A stretch of DNA of 64,000 nt, taken from JBGNFV01 sp049645705. Lineage in GTDB: Bacteria; Bacteroidota; Bacteroidia; Cytophagales; Cyclobacteriaceae. Each line of letters starts with the position of its first letter. Position 1 is the first letter of the stretch. The position numbers were made by a program, and so were the translations under genes. Below, piece after piece: positions 25,827-35,023 of this stretch. The notes beneath the pieces are model-generated. The model was not told where the DNA came from and made no database searches. It worked only from the letters and a program-made list of their open reading frames with translations. The DNA lies in the NCBI GenBank assembly GCA_049645705.1, contig JBARUK010000004.1, forward strand, positions 62,001 to 126,000. The letters run 5' to 3'.

Positions 25827-27163
25827 GTGGTAATTCCGAGTCGTTTAGCTTGTATACTATTATACGTGTAGTCAGGGTTGTATTTTTTCACAAGCTCAAT
25901 AAATTCTTCAGCCCGCGGATATCCTTGCAGAAAAGCCCCTTTGCTCATGCGGGCATCTTTAGACAAGTACAGTCGTCCGCCCAGGTCGTGTACTACCTTG
26001 TCCAGCTTATCCAGAAAAGGGAACAGGTCGTCGCGCACCGGAAAGTCCAGCGCCAGCGTGTAGCCCTCCATAGGAAAGGAGATCAGATTGTCCTGTTTGC
26101 CAAATAGCTTCAGCACAGCCAGGAAGGAACCTAAGCCTTTTTTGTTGATCCTCGTCAGTACATCTTCCAGCCCCTTGCGGCTGGTTTCCATCGGCAGGAC
26201 AAACTGATATTGTACAAAGCCCTTTCGCCCGTACAACTTGTTCCATTCCAGTATAGCATCCAGCGGATAGAAAAAGCCGTTATAGTCTACCGTGCCTTCC
26301 TGTATCTTCCGGGTGTTCTTCAGGTAGTACAGGAAGTTGAACGACCGGATAGACAGTGGATTGAGCGCCATGCCCGGCAGGTACACCGGCATGGTCAGCA
26401 GTCTTTTGTCATGCACCTTCAGGGGATCCTTAGCTTGTGAGCGCGTAAGCTCTTCCGGCTCGGCGTGCTCCCCTACCATCAGGATACTACGCCCCAGGTT
26501 CTTACCCGTCTGAAAACAGTCTATCCAGGACACAGAGTAAGTATAGTCTTTGTATTCCTGGAACAGGTCGAAGGCCTCATCCAGGTTGCGCGCTTTTACC
26601 TGCTTCTGAGAGATGTAGCTGCTTTTGATAGGCTTTAGGGTAAACCGTACTCTGGTGATAAGCCCGGTAAGGCCCATGCCGCCACGCGTTATTTCAAACA
26701 GCTCTTCTTCTCTGCCCGGTCCGCAGGTTATGATCTCCCCCGTGCCCGTAAGCACATCCATCTCCAGCACATGATCGGCAAAGCAGCCATCCTTATGGTG
26801 GTTTTTGCCGTGCACATCCGAGGCGATGGCCCCGCCTACTGTGATCAGTTTGGTGCCTGGCGTCACAGGTACAAACCAGCCATAGGGCACAATGACCTGC
26901 AGCACCTGGTCCAGCGTAATACCGGACTGGCACTCAAGTATACCATGCTCACGGTCAAAGTAGAGCAGTTTATCGTAGCGCAGCGTACTTAGTATATGGT
27001 CTTCCAGCGAGGCATCGCCATAGCAGCGGCCGTTTCCGCGGGGGATGACCGACTCGCCCAGCCGTTTGATATAGTTATCTGCCTCCGGTACATCATTAAA
27101 TGTCTTAACTTCTGCCTTCAACTTGGGGTAATTACCCCAGTTCGACACTTCTCTCTCCACCAT
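25823..27163 (-). CDS. FAD-binding oxidase, DprE1-like (polyprenylphosphoryl-ribose 2-oxidase)
   Basis: The 446-residue protein has a VAO-type FAD domain with VIPRGNGRCYGDASLEDH and TPGTKLITVGGAIASDVHGKN. The substrate domain includes WIDCFQTGKNLGRSIL, as in mycobacterial DprE1, the oxidase of decaprenylphosphoryl-ribose. The essential lysine (Lys418 in M. tuberculosis) aligns with Lys402 in LYLSKDARM. The cysteine hit by benzothiazinone drugs (Cys387) aligns with Ala371 in YTLALDFP, with the same 31-residue spacing. That is an alignment by eye. It is flanked by the UbiA gene (1-bp gap) and the DprE2-like gene (overlap). Confidence 0.88.
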   Translation of the reverse strand: MVEREVSNWGNYPKLKAEVKTFNDVPEADNYIKRLGESVIPRGNGRCYGDASLEDHILSTLRYDKLLYFDREHGILECQSGITLDQVLQVIVPYGWFVPVTPGTKLITVGGAIASDVHGKNHHKDGCFADHVLEMDVLTGTGEIITCGPGREEELFEITRGGMGLTGLITRVRFTLKPIKSSYISQKQVKARNLDEAFDLFQEYKDYTYSVSWIDCFQTGKNLGRSILMVGEHAEPEELTRSQAKDPLKVHDKRLLTMPVYLPGMALNPLSIRSFNFLYYLKNTRKIQEGTVDYNGFFYPLDAILEWNKLYGRKGFVQYQFVLPMETSRKGLEDVLTRINKKGLGSFLAVLKLFGKQDNLISFPMEGYTLALDFPVRDDLFPFLDKLDKVVHDLGGRLYLSKDARMSKGAFLQGYPRAEEFIELVKKYNPDYTYNSIQAKRLGITT

Positions 27164-27164
27164 A

Positions 27165-28088
27165 TCAGAATATTTTGTTCGAATAGATCAGTACCATAAA
27201 GGAAAGTATCCATAGCACCAGGGTGATACGGATGAACCTGTCACTGTATAGTACTTTAGTAGGCGACCCGCTGTTTTGCTCCACCAGTGTGATCTGGAGG
27301 TACCGCATCATACCGGCGATAACAAACACACTGGTATAGAAAAGATATGGCGTATGAAAACGTGTGGTCACTTCATCGCTCAGGCAATACATAAGGTATG
27401 AAACTACTATGATGGCCGCCAGCATAGTGAGGCACATGTTTACGTACTCCAGGTTATAATTTTCGCTGGCTTTACGCAGTACCTTGCCTTCCTGGCGGGC
27501 CAGTACCAGGTCATCACGCCGCTTAGCCAGCCCCAGGAATACGGCCAGCAGAAAGACCATAATGATCAGCCACTGACTGATGGGTACATCGGCCAGTATA
27601 CCGCCGGACACCGTCCGTAGCAAAAAGCCCAGCGCTATGATGAATATATCGAGTATACTGATGTTTTTGAGGCCCATAGAGTAGGCCACGTTCATGACAA
27701 AGTATATCGCTATGATCACGAAGAAATTGGGATGCAGGTAAAAGCCCAGTACCAGGCCGGACAGCAGCAGTACGATCATATAGGTAAGCCCTATACCCGG
27801 CGAGATGGCACCTGAGGCCAGGGGCCGCTTGCACTTTACAGGGTGCTGCCGGTCGCTCTCTATATCACGGTAGTCATTCAGGATATAAACGGCACTGGCT
27901 ATAAAACTAAATGCGAAAAAACCGGCAATCAATTGGATCAGGCCTTCGGCACGGAATAGTGTTCCGGCAAAAAAGGCAGGAATGAATAAAAAAGTATTCT
28001 TAACCCAGTGTTTTACTCTGAATAACCGGAATAAAGTAGCTGCATGCGACATCAGGGATCTCTTTTCAGCCTCAACGGTGTTTAACAT
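27165..28088 (-). CDS. UbiA-type prenyltransferase, polyprenyl-phosphate phosphoribosyltransferase-like
   Basis: UbiA-superfamily membrane enzyme with about eight hydrophobic segments. The first catalytic loop NDYRDIESDRQHPVKCKRPLASG is very like that of mycobacterial Rv3806c, which transfers phosphoribose from PRPP to decaprenyl phosphate (NDxxDxxxDxxHPxKxxRPxASG). The second loop includes LAKRRDDLVLARQ. I choose the ATG at 28088 (MLNTVEAEKR), giving 307 residues; a frame to 28166 and a later ATG at 28052 are possible. As first gene of a tight five-gene unit with DprE1-, DprE2- and HAD-like proteins it would make the lipid-linked phosphopentose. Confidence 0.88.
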   Translation of the reverse strand: MLNTVEAEKRSLMSHAATLFRLFRVKHWVKNTFLFIPAFFAGTLFRAEGLIQLIAGFFAFSFIASAVYILNDYRDIESDRQHPVKCKRPLASGAISPGIGLTYMIVLLLSGLVLGFYLHPNFFVIIAIYFVMNVAYSMGLKNISILDIFIIALGFLLRTVSGGILADVPISQWLIIMVFLLAVFLGLAKRRDDLVLARQEGKVLRKASENYNLEYVNMCLTMLAAIIVVSYLMYCLSDEVTTRFHTPYLFYTSVFVIAGMMRYLQITLVEQNSGSPTKVLYSDRFIRITLVLWILSFMVLIYSNKIF

Positions 28089-28248
28089 AGCACAATAATA
28101 TGGAATTATACGCGGATATTGTAGCTCCTGCCCTACTTCCATCAGGCTTTTAAAGCTGCAAAACATTCATATACAACTCGTTTTTATCACAAAACCAAGA
28201 AAAAGTAACCCTTTCCCGGCCTGCAATTGTCCTTTAGCTATGAAACAA

Positions 28249-28276
28249 AAGAAGCCGCTTTTATCAGCGGCTTCTT
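28249..28276 (-). terminator. Terminator of the secreted esterase gene
   Basis: AAGAAGCCGC at 28249-28258 pairs with GCGGCTTCTT at 28267-28276 around an 8-nt loop. On the minus strand it lies 25 bp past the esterase stop and is followed by TTTTG. Confidence 0.8.
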
Positions 28277-28300
28277 CCGTATCGGTCTTATTAGTTGTCA

Positions 28301-30634
28301 TTACTTCACGACCATTCGCTGGCTGAACTGCCCGGCAGGCGTGTCCGCCATCAGCATGTAAATACCCGGTCTTAAATTAGCCGGTTGCCAGCTTGTCTTG
28401 TTTCTCAGGTTGGCCACTGTGAGCGTATTTTCATACATTCTCTGCCCTTTGGAATCATACAGGGAGATGAGCACCTTTTCACCGTCGTTCATACCGGTAA
28501 TATTGGCTCTCCACTGCTGTCCGGGGCCGGCAGGGTTAGGGTAAAACGCTATGGAAGCAGCCGCATTGCTCATATTGACCCTGGCCAGATCCGAATACGT
28601 AGTGGTACCGTCGTAGTCCTGTTGCATGAGGCGGTAGTATACTATGCCTTGTCCCGGGTTTTTATCGGTAAACGAGTACCGGCGTACGCCTTCGTAATCA
28701 CCCTCACCAGGCACCGTGTGGAGCTTCTCCCAGTTTTCTGCATCTTCAGAACGCTGAAGCTCGAAGAAGGCATGGTTCTCTTCCTTGGCAGTGGCCCAGG
28801 TAAGCGATGTCTTATTGCCTTTATTGGCCGCCTTAAAATAGATAAGTGAGACGGGAAGAGGTGCATCCAGGGTAGAAATAACAATCTGCCGGGCGAAAGC
28901 ACTGAATTGATCATCATCTACTGCCCGTAGCCGGTAGCGATATGTTTCACCCAGTGGAAGACCTGAGTCAGTATAACTGGTCTCACCTATATCAGTGGTA
29001 GCTATAGTGGAGAAGCTCTCAGAGGCACAACCCGAGCGCTGTATCTCAAAGCGGTTGGTCGTATTACCGGCGTCAGACCAGGTAAGCTGAATTTGGGTTC
29101 CGGAGTTTAATGCTGTAGCTGACACATCCGGCGGCGTGGGCAGGGTCATTTCAGTTTCATTGACCACATGAATGCGGTACTGCAGCCAGGAGGTATCACG
29201 GGGAGTTTCTGCCCACTGCTTAGCAAAAATGGCTGAGTATAGATAATGAGTTCCCAAAGAGATAGGCTCGAAATTAGGTACCCTGTTTTGTTTCATTGTC
29301 CGGGTAGCATTGAAGTATTGTTCATAGTAGCGATTATAGTCCCAGCCATATCGCTTGTTGGTTTTGTCAGTGTCACCTACAAAGTCCAGCTCTATCGAAG
29401 TCAGGTCATAATCTGCCAGGTTAATAACAGCATCCTGTTCCAGCACCTGGAGTACATTAGATGCATTGCCTACCGTTACCAGGCTTAACTCAGATACCTC
29501 ATTAGCCCTGTCTCCGGCAGATACTACCTGCAGGTTAAAATCATCAGACGTAGTCGCACCGTCATTATCAGTAGCGGTCAGACGAAAAGTATAAGCTCCC
29601 ACTGCCAGATCATCTAATATGAGTGTTTCCTGGTTGGCATTACATATCTCTATTTGAGGACTGCTGCTCAATATACTACTCCACTCTACATTACTGATCG
29701 TACCATCGGCATCGTACACCCTGCCAAGAAGAGAAAATGTGCCGTCACGTTGCTCTATAATCATGTCCGGTCCCATAGCTGTCACAAACGGAGCAATGTT
29801 CTGCGTGCTGTTTCTTTCTAAGGCCAGCATGTAGCTATAGATATCGTATCCGTTCAGGTCCTCGTAAGTTTGCTGCCATCCGTAGTGGTCATACATGTCG
29901 AACTCTGTGTAGCGGGCAGGAATGGCGGGAGCCTGTGAGCAGGCATTGATGGCATCTATGACTACTTTGGTACCATACCGTATACCATCTCTTGTATCAT
30001 TGTATAAGACTAATCCATCTTCATTTCCATGAAAACCCCAGATGGGTGTGTCTTTGTAATCACAAACGTTTCCAAGGGGGGCATTAGCACTAAAGGGTAC
30101 ACCTGCTGCGAATTCATTAGGGTAGAAGCCCAGCATGTCGTAGACCGCCTTACCACCAACACTTATTCCGGTTATGTAGACCTTATTATTGTTTATGTTG
30201 AGATTGCTCTTGACATCATCTATGACAGACTTAATACGCGTCACGTCCCATTCTTGGTCATTGTAGTTCGGAATATCAGTATCGCGCTGCAGGTGAGGCG
30301 CAACTACGATCAGTTTCAGGGAATCATCCCATCTGCCTGACTCAATAACCTTTGGCGGTCCATAGAATGCAGCGTAGTAGGGTTCGGTACTTCCATCATT
30401 TGCCGCGCTAATGATAGCCTGCCCTCCATGCAGATATATTAGCAGGCCATAAGCTTCAGACCCATCGTAAGACGGTGGGGAATATTGAATGTACCTTGTT
30501 CCGTCAGGGGCTGTAAATGAATAGCCTTCTGATGGATCATTACCATCCCAAAAGTCAGCATCAGGATCTTGGCCAAGTACAGAGAATTGTACTAAAAAAA
30601 GAATAAATGAAAAACCTACCGCCCTCATCAACAT
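28301..30634 (-). CDS. Secreted esterase-like protein with T9SS C-terminal sorting domain
   Basis: The 777-residue protein starts with a signal peptide (VGFSFILFLVQFSVLG). The first 300 residues are an alpha/beta hydrolase like the feruloyl/polyhydroxybutyrate esterases: LLIYLHGGQA, nucleophile in ITGISVGGKAVYDML, Asp in WGFHGNEDGL and a likely His in DMYDHYGWQ. Two or more beta-sandwich domains follow, one PKD-like (ATDNDGATTSDDFNLQVV) and one fibronectin III-like (NRFEIQRSGCASESFST...YRYRLRAVDDDQ). The last 80 residues are a type IX sorting domain (FYPNPAGPGQQW...RPGIYMLMADTPAG...QRMVVK). It is probably released or anchored at the cell surface and attacks a polymer ester bond; the substrate is not known. 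Confidence 0.9.
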   Translation of the reverse strand: MLMRAVGFSFILFLVQFSVLGQDPDADFWDGNDPSEGYSFTAPDGTRYIQYSPPSYDGSEAYGLLIYLHGGQAIISAANDGSTEPYYAAFYGPPKVIESGRWDDSLKLIVVAPHLQRDTDIPNYNDQEWDVTRIKSVIDDVKSNLNINNNKVYITGISVGGKAVYDMLGFYPNEFAAGVPFSANAPLGNVCDYKDTPIWGFHGNEDGLVLYNDTRDGIRYGTKVVIDAINACSQAPAIPARYTEFDMYDHYGWQQTYEDLNGYDIYSYMLALERNSTQNIAPFVTAMGPDMIIEQRDGTFSLLGRVYDADGTISNVEWSSILSSSPQIEICNANQETLILDDLAVGAYTFRLTATDNDGATTSDDFNLQVVSAGDRANEVSELSLVTVGNASNVLQVLEQDAVINLADYDLTSIELDFVGDTDKTNKRYGWDYNRYYEQYFNATRTMKQNRVPNFEPISLGTHYLYSAIFAKQWAETPRDTSWLQYRIHVVNETEMTLPTPPDVSATALNSGTQIQLTWSDAGNTTNRFEIQRSGCASESFSTIATTDIGETSYTDSGLPLGETYRYRLRAVDDDQFSAFARQIVISTLDAPLPVSLIYFKAANKGNKTSLTWATAKEENHAFFELQRSEDAENWEKLHTVPGEGDYEGVRRYSFTDKNPGQGIVYYRLMQQDYDGTTTYSDLARVNMSNAAASIAFYPNPAGPGQQWRANITGMNDGEKVLISLYDSKGQRMYENTLTVANLRNKTSWQPANLRPGIYMLMADTPAGQFSQRMVVK

Positions 30635-30970
30635 TTTTAAAAAAATTATAGTTGTACTATCGTAAGGATTTTTTTATTTTTTCTGTAATAATGCATTGAG
30701 GAGGTTATTGTCAAAACAGTACATGTACCTACGCTCAAAACTACTTTTTACCCTGAAAGGGTTACTTATTGCAAAAAATTAAATAAATTGTTGAATAACA
30801 ATTAATTACATCATAATAAAAAAATCCTTAAAAGAAAATCAGCCGATCGTAAAGCTATTTTACATTCAATCGGTTGTGAATTCTTACACTTAATAAAGCA
30901 GATCGGGCGGAGATTGTTATGTTGAGACGGATAAACTCGTGCCCGGTCTGAAAAGCCATATTTTTTAAAA
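30635..30970. other. AT-rich divergent intergenic region
   Basis: About 336 bp between the divergent esterase and GT-C genes. It is strongly AT-rich with several A and T tracts, and probably holds both promoters; I found no convincing TTG-N19-TAnnTTTG pair. No gene or repeat is seen. Confidence 0.5.
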
Positions 30971-31000
30971 TTGACGACACATTCAACGACGGGTAGAGAA

Positions 31001-32299
31001 GTGAATAGGGAATTGATAAACAAGAAAACTATCCTGCGCATAGTGCTGCTAGCTACGGTCGTGTTCCTGGTAGGGAATATGTTTCTGGGTGGGTACATGT
31101 TTGATAAGAAACTGATGGGAGCCCAGATAATGGCTGAGGCTCACCTGCTTGATGAATATAACATCACGGACCTTCCTCCATTTAAGTACCGGATACTATT
31201 TGCATGGGTTGTACAGGGCACCTATGAAATACTGGGCGGAGATAATAATGAGCTCTTTTTCAGAACTTTTATCGCCTGGAGTTACCTATTCTTCCTTACT
31301 GCCAGCATTTCATTCTTCTGGCTGCTAAGGACGCTGCGATTCTCCAAAAAGACATCCTGGCTGGGCCTGACCCTGTTCCTGCTATCCCCGGCCGTGATCA
31401 TGGGCTTCACTCCTCCCGTCCATACCCGCGAGGACTTCATGGCTTATACTTTCCTTGCCCTGGGGCTGGGGCTGCTCATAAAGGGTAGGATGCTTCCTTT
31501 TATGATCGTATCGGTCATCGCCGTTACCTGCCGTGAAACGATGCTCATACTGCCCTTCACTATGCTTTTCTTTACACGCTATTATACTTTTGTGAAGAGA
31601 GCCGCTCTTGCCGTCATTCCGTTTGTGGCCTGGGTAGGCTTCCGCTTTCTGCTGGGATACGAGCGTTATGACATAGTCGAAGGACTGCAGTATAATCTGA
31701 ATAACTATATGCAGATACCTGCTTTCTTCTTCATTACCTTCAGCGCACTGTGGGTTGTATTCCTGTACAGCTCTGTCAGATCCAGTGTGCCCAGTACTTC
31801 TTCTGATATGCGCAGGACCATCATCTCGTCCGCTCCCTGGGCCGTACTGCTTATCGTGCTTACTACCTTCTTTGGTGGTATATTTAACGAGATCAGACTC
31901 TTACATCTTGCTTTTCCATGGATCATTGGGGCTAACCTGGTATACATAGAACGGTACCGCAACATGATAATGGAGCAAATGACGCAGAAGCTCTACATCG
32001 GACTTACTGCATTCCTTGCTATACTCACCTTTGCCTCCGGCTACTACATTCTCGCAGAGTACGGTCATATGCTCACCTTTACCCGCTACGCAGTACCAGC
32101 TAAACTTTGGATTATTGCCGGTTTAATTACTTTCTTTGTATTCTCAGCCTGGCTTCCTGTTGCGTTGAGCATCATGATGGAAGATCATCGCCGTATCACT
32201 GGCCGCCGCCAGGTTGCCGACAGCAACGCGGGTGGCTATAAAAGTGAACTCGAACTTGGACATCATAGCCATCACAGGGAGAAAGAGTATATTCACTGA
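31001..32299 (+). CDS. Polytopic membrane protein, GT-C-glycosyltransferase-like
   Basis: This protein of about 430 residues has ten or so membrane helices, starting with ILRIVLLATVVFLVGNMFLGG. The loop after the first helix carries acidic and polar residues (HLLDEYNITDLPPFKYRILFAW), where GT-C enzymes place catalytic acids, and later HTREDFMAYTF. I see no decisive family motif, so GT-C is a fold-level guess; such enzymes use polyprenyl-phosphate sugars. The frame has no ATG before the first helix. GTG at 31001 is my choice, with TTG at 30971 or 31013 as alternatives. The second membrane gene follows after 30 bp, probably in one operon. Confidence 0.65.
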   Translation: MNRELINKKTILRIVLLATVVFLVGNMFLGGYMFDKKLMGAQIMAEAHLLDEYNITDLPPFKYRILFAWVVQGTYEILGGDNNELFFRTFIAWSYLFFLTASISFFWLLRTLRFSKKTSWLGLTLFLLSPAVIMGFTPPVHTREDFMAYTFLALGLGLLIKGRMLPFMIVSVIAVTCRETMLILPFTMLFFTRYYTFVKRAALAVIPFVAWVGFRFLLGYERYDIVEGLQYNLNNYMQIPAFFFITFSALWVVFLYSSVRSSVPSTSSDMRRTIISSAPWAVLLIVLTTFFGGIFNEIRLLHLAFPWIIGANLVYIERYRNMIMEQMTQKLYIGLTAFLAILTFASGYYILAEYGHMLTFTRYAVPAKLWIIAGLITFFVFSAWLPVALSIMMEDHRRITGRRQVADSNAGGYKSELELGHHSHHREKEYIH

Positions 32300-32329
32300 A
32301 CCAAATAAACCTTCAAAGCCCATCCATCC

Positions 32330-34024
32330 ATGTGGTTAGATAAGTCTGTTTCCGGTCGTACAGCCACCTTGCTGGAAGCCGGAATGATATTAGTGTTTTC
32401 ACTGATTCCCCTGTTTTTTACTTTTCCTTACCGGATCAACATATTTCTTTCCTTCGAAGGCGCCTACCGCCTGTACCTGGGCCAGGTGCCCTACGAGGAT
32501 TTCGGCTTACCGCTGGGGTATGCTTACTGGCTCGTACCGTCTGTTTTTTTCAGGCTGTTCGGCCCCAGCATGTACACCCTTATCATAGCGCAGAGCTTTC
32601 TCAACATCGTTACCGGCTTCTCATTCCGCAGCCTGATGAAGAGCTTCAGGGTCGCGCCCCCCCAGCGTCTGCTCGCCCTGTTCATATTCTGCCTGTCGTA
32701 TCTGTTTATCAACTTTTGGCCCTGGTACAATAACAGCGTCTTTATCTACCAGCTCATTGGCCTGGCATTTATGGCCTATGGTCTGCTGGGAGCGTCCGGC
32801 TGGAAAAAGCCCGCCGCACTGGTAGCAGCAGGTGCTTTTACCTTCCTCAGTTTATTTACCAAGCAGGACGGCGGTGGCCTTGCCACCGTACTTGCCGGCA
32901 CCGTATTGCTCTACCACCTCATTGTATTCAGAGACTGGAAAAGCATGCTGCTGTTTATTGCCGGGTATGCCGGTCTGGCTCTTCTCATGATAGTACCCTT
33001 CCTGGACGATGGCTTCCTCTACTGGTTTAACTACGGTCAGGAACCTCACAACTCACGGATCAATTCGTGGGATTTTCTCCAGGTCATATTTATGGAGTCT
33101 CAGTGGATCAAGTTTTACCTGCTGGCCATCATGCTCTTCAGCCTGTTCAAGATACGCGAGTCAGCAGCCTTTCTGAAGGACAAAGTATGGATCACCTTTA
33201 CCCTGGTGGTGCTGGGCATACTGGTGCAGGCCCTGCTGGTGCAGGTTACCTCTTACATACCTCATAATGTCAACATCTACTTTCACAGCTTTGCCGCTGC
33301 CTATATCCTGAGTATGTTCCTAAAAGAACAATGGATAATCAGAAGGTGGGCCGTGGCTGCAGGTGCCGTACTTATTCTCTTCTGGTGGTCTGCTGATTAC
33401 TGGCTCTACGCCCAGCGCGTGCTTAGAAAAGTACTGCCTGAGCAGGAAGAGCAGGCCGAGCAAAAGATCAACCGTAATACATGGATGGCTGCTGCCGAAG
33501 ATACGGTAAAGCGGGACCGCTCCGGCTGGAAGGTAGCCGAATACGATGCGTTCAGAGGTGTATTGATGCCTGGTGAGACCGTAGAGGGCATAGCCGCTAT
33601 ACTTGAGCTGCCTGTAGTGAAAGCGAAAGGCAAAAATACCCGGGTGCTGAATATGTCTGAGCTGACCCCGCTGGCAGAGGTAATAGGCTACACACCGGAG
33701 ACCAACAGACCTATGTGGTACCATAAGAATGTATCCATATTCCAGGAGCAGATAGACACCTACTGCCAGGATATCAGGGACGGTAAATACGATGTTGTCC
33801 TGTTTGAATTTATTCCCTATCTGAATAACTTCTACCCCAATGATATACGCGCGTGCCTGAAAGAGCACTACCGGTACGAAAGGAAATTTCTGGCGCCCCG
33901 TACCATACAGAACACCTATATAGAGGTGTATACAGCACCTGGCAGCAGTCAGGCGGGTACTCCGGCTGACTCCGGTAATACGGCCGTAAGCCAGACCAGC
34001 CACTCCCCTTCTTCCAGGCAGTAG
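32330..34024 (+). CDS. GT-C-like polytopic membrane glycosyltransferase
   Basis: The 564-residue protein has about ten membrane helices followed by a soluble C-terminal region of around 180 residues. The first periplasmic loop LSFEGAYRLYLGQVPYEDFGLPLGYAYW resembles the loop of GT39/GT83-like GT-C enzymes, where an acid (Asp or Glu) is catalytic. These enzymes transfer sugars from polyprenyl-phosphate carriers to lipid or protein acceptors outside the membrane. A pentose lipid made by the ubiA operon 4 kb away is one possible donor. The last 25 residues are Ser/Thr-rich, and the 3' end overlaps the convergent PAS gene by 76 bp. Confidence 0.7.
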   Translation: MWLDKSVSGRTATLLEAGMILVFSLIPLFFTFPYRINIFLSFEGAYRLYLGQVPYEDFGLPLGYAYWLVPSVFFRLFGPSMYTLIIAQSFLNIVTGFSFRSLMKSFRVAPPQRLLALFIFCLSYLFINFWPWYNNSVFIYQLIGLAFMAYGLLGASGWKKPAALVAAGAFTFLSLFTKQDGGGLATVLAGTVLLYHLIVFRDWKSMLLFIAGYAGLALLMIVPFLDDGFLYWFNYGQEPHNSRINSWDFLQVIFMESQWIKFYLLAIMLFSLFKIRESAAFLKDKVWITFTLVVLGILVQALLVQVTSYIPHNVNIYFHSFAAAYILSMFLKEQWIIRRWAVAAGAVLILFWWSADYWLYAQRVLRKVLPEQEEQAEQKINRNTWMAAAEDTVKRDRSGWKVAEYDAFRGVLMPGETVEGIAAILELPVVKAKGKNTRVLNMSELTPLAEVIGYTPETNRPMWYHKNVSIFQEQIDTYCQDIRDGKYDVVLFEFIPYLNNFYPNDIRACLKEHYRYERKFLAPRTIQNTYIEVYTAPGSSQAGTPADSGNTAVSQTSHSPSSRQ

Positions 34025-34461
34025 TGAACAGTATAGGGTCGGCCTAGTGCCGGGCACAGGTAAGTCCCTGAGGCTACGCCCTCTGGGCATGCGTTCATTT
34101 CTGCCAGCAATGCCTCTGCAGGTTCCTCTCCAAAAAGAGCCTGCAGTGTACAGACAGTATGGCAGGGCTTGTGCTCCCGCCAGGCTTTGCCCGAAGCCAT
34201 CACAATCTGACCCTTTCTGTCTACTACCATTACCGGATCTGCCCGGTGCTGGGGTAATCTCGCCAGAAGGTCGCGTTCCCGGTTACGAAATCTCATTTCT
34301 GCCTTACTGAAAGCCTGTACCAATACAGGCACCAGGTAGGCTACCAGCGAATCAAAAGGACCATTACCCTGCAGCAGATTAATAGACAACCCTATAAGCA
34401 AAGCCATCAGGTAATTCTTAGGCAATGTTAGTTCACGAAACAGGTAGCGTATAAATACCAT
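33949..34461 (-). CDS. Small membrane-linked PAS-like protein
   Basis: The 170-residue protein has a hydrophobic N-terminal segment (LMALLIGLSINLLQGNGPFDSLVAYLVPVLVQAF), then a short charged helix and a PAS-like core (RADPVMVVDRKGQIVMASGKAW...VHYCLEEGEWLVWLT). It has no output domain, so if real it would sense or bind partners. Its gene begins 4 bp after the stop of the 185-residue gene upstream and its last 76 bp overlap the end of the convergent GT-C gene. That overlap leaves some doubt whether the true C-terminus is as drawn. Confidence 0.6.
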   Translation of the reverse strand: MVFIRYLFRELTLPKNYLMALLIGLSINLLQGNGPFDSLVAYLVPVLVQAFSKAEMRFRNRERDLLARLPQHRADPVMVVDRKGQIVMASGKAWREHKPCHTVCTLQALFGEEPAEALLAEMNACPEGVASGTYLCPALGRPYTVHYCLEEGEWLVWLTAVLPESAGVPA

Positions 34462-34465
34462 AGGC

Positions 34466-35023
34466 TTATGCTGGCTGGATGTATGCAGGAATATAGTCCT
34501 TCATCATGTAGTTCTGCTTTTCCGGCTTTAGAAAGTGACGATAAAAAGCAGCCTGGATGTCCTTTCGTGAAAAAGTCTTATCCACTCCGTTTATATGCTT
34601 TACCAGACAGGCCAGGGTATACGTCAGCTCCGGGCGGCTTTCCAGCTCTGCCCATACTTTCTCTATTTTGAACTCAAACAGAAAGGGGATCACTACCGGA
34701 ATGATCATGCCGGGATAGGCTTTTTTCATATCCGTCAGCACAAATGTAAGAAGATCGTATACGTTTGCATCCGGCTTGCCCGATTGCTCCCGGTAGTTAT
34801 CAAGTACCGGGTGGTTCGCTGTATTATTTACCGGTATCACCAGGCCTGCATGGCCACCCTCCCGGACAAGGCTCCTGAGCGAATGCATGAGATCTGAAAG
34901 GGAATCCGCTTTGCCTGAATAATTGATCAAAAGCTGATTATCTGAAATTCCTTCAAGCGTTTTCTTGACACTGCCTGCTACATTTGGCAATGGATCCACC
35001 ACTATTATTTTTCTTGTAATCAT
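34466..35023 (-). CDS. Protein of unknown function, receiver-like start
   Basis: I do not recognise this 185-residue soluble protein. It begins KIIVVDPLPNVAGSVKKTLEGISDNQLL, which has the look of a response regulator first strand and helix. However, the usual phospho-acceptor Asp is not evident (HAGLVIPVNNTANHPVLDNY at that place), so it could be a degenerate receiver. The C-terminal half is helical (KIEKVWAELESRPELTYTLACLVKHING, FSRKDIQAAFYRHFL). A TACTTTTG element at 35047-35054 on this strand could be its -7 box, with no proper -33. The PAS-like gene follows after 4 bp, so the two may work together. Confidence 0.6.
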   Translation of the reverse strand: MITRKIIVVDPLPNVAGSVKKTLEGISDNQLLINYSGKADSLSDLMHSLRSLVREGGHAGLVIPVNNTANHPVLDNYREQSGKPDANVYDLLTFVLTDMKKAYPGMIIPVVIPFLFEFKIEKVWAELESRPELTYTLACLVKHINGVDKTFSRKDIQAAFYRHFLKPEKQNYMMKDYIPAYIQPA

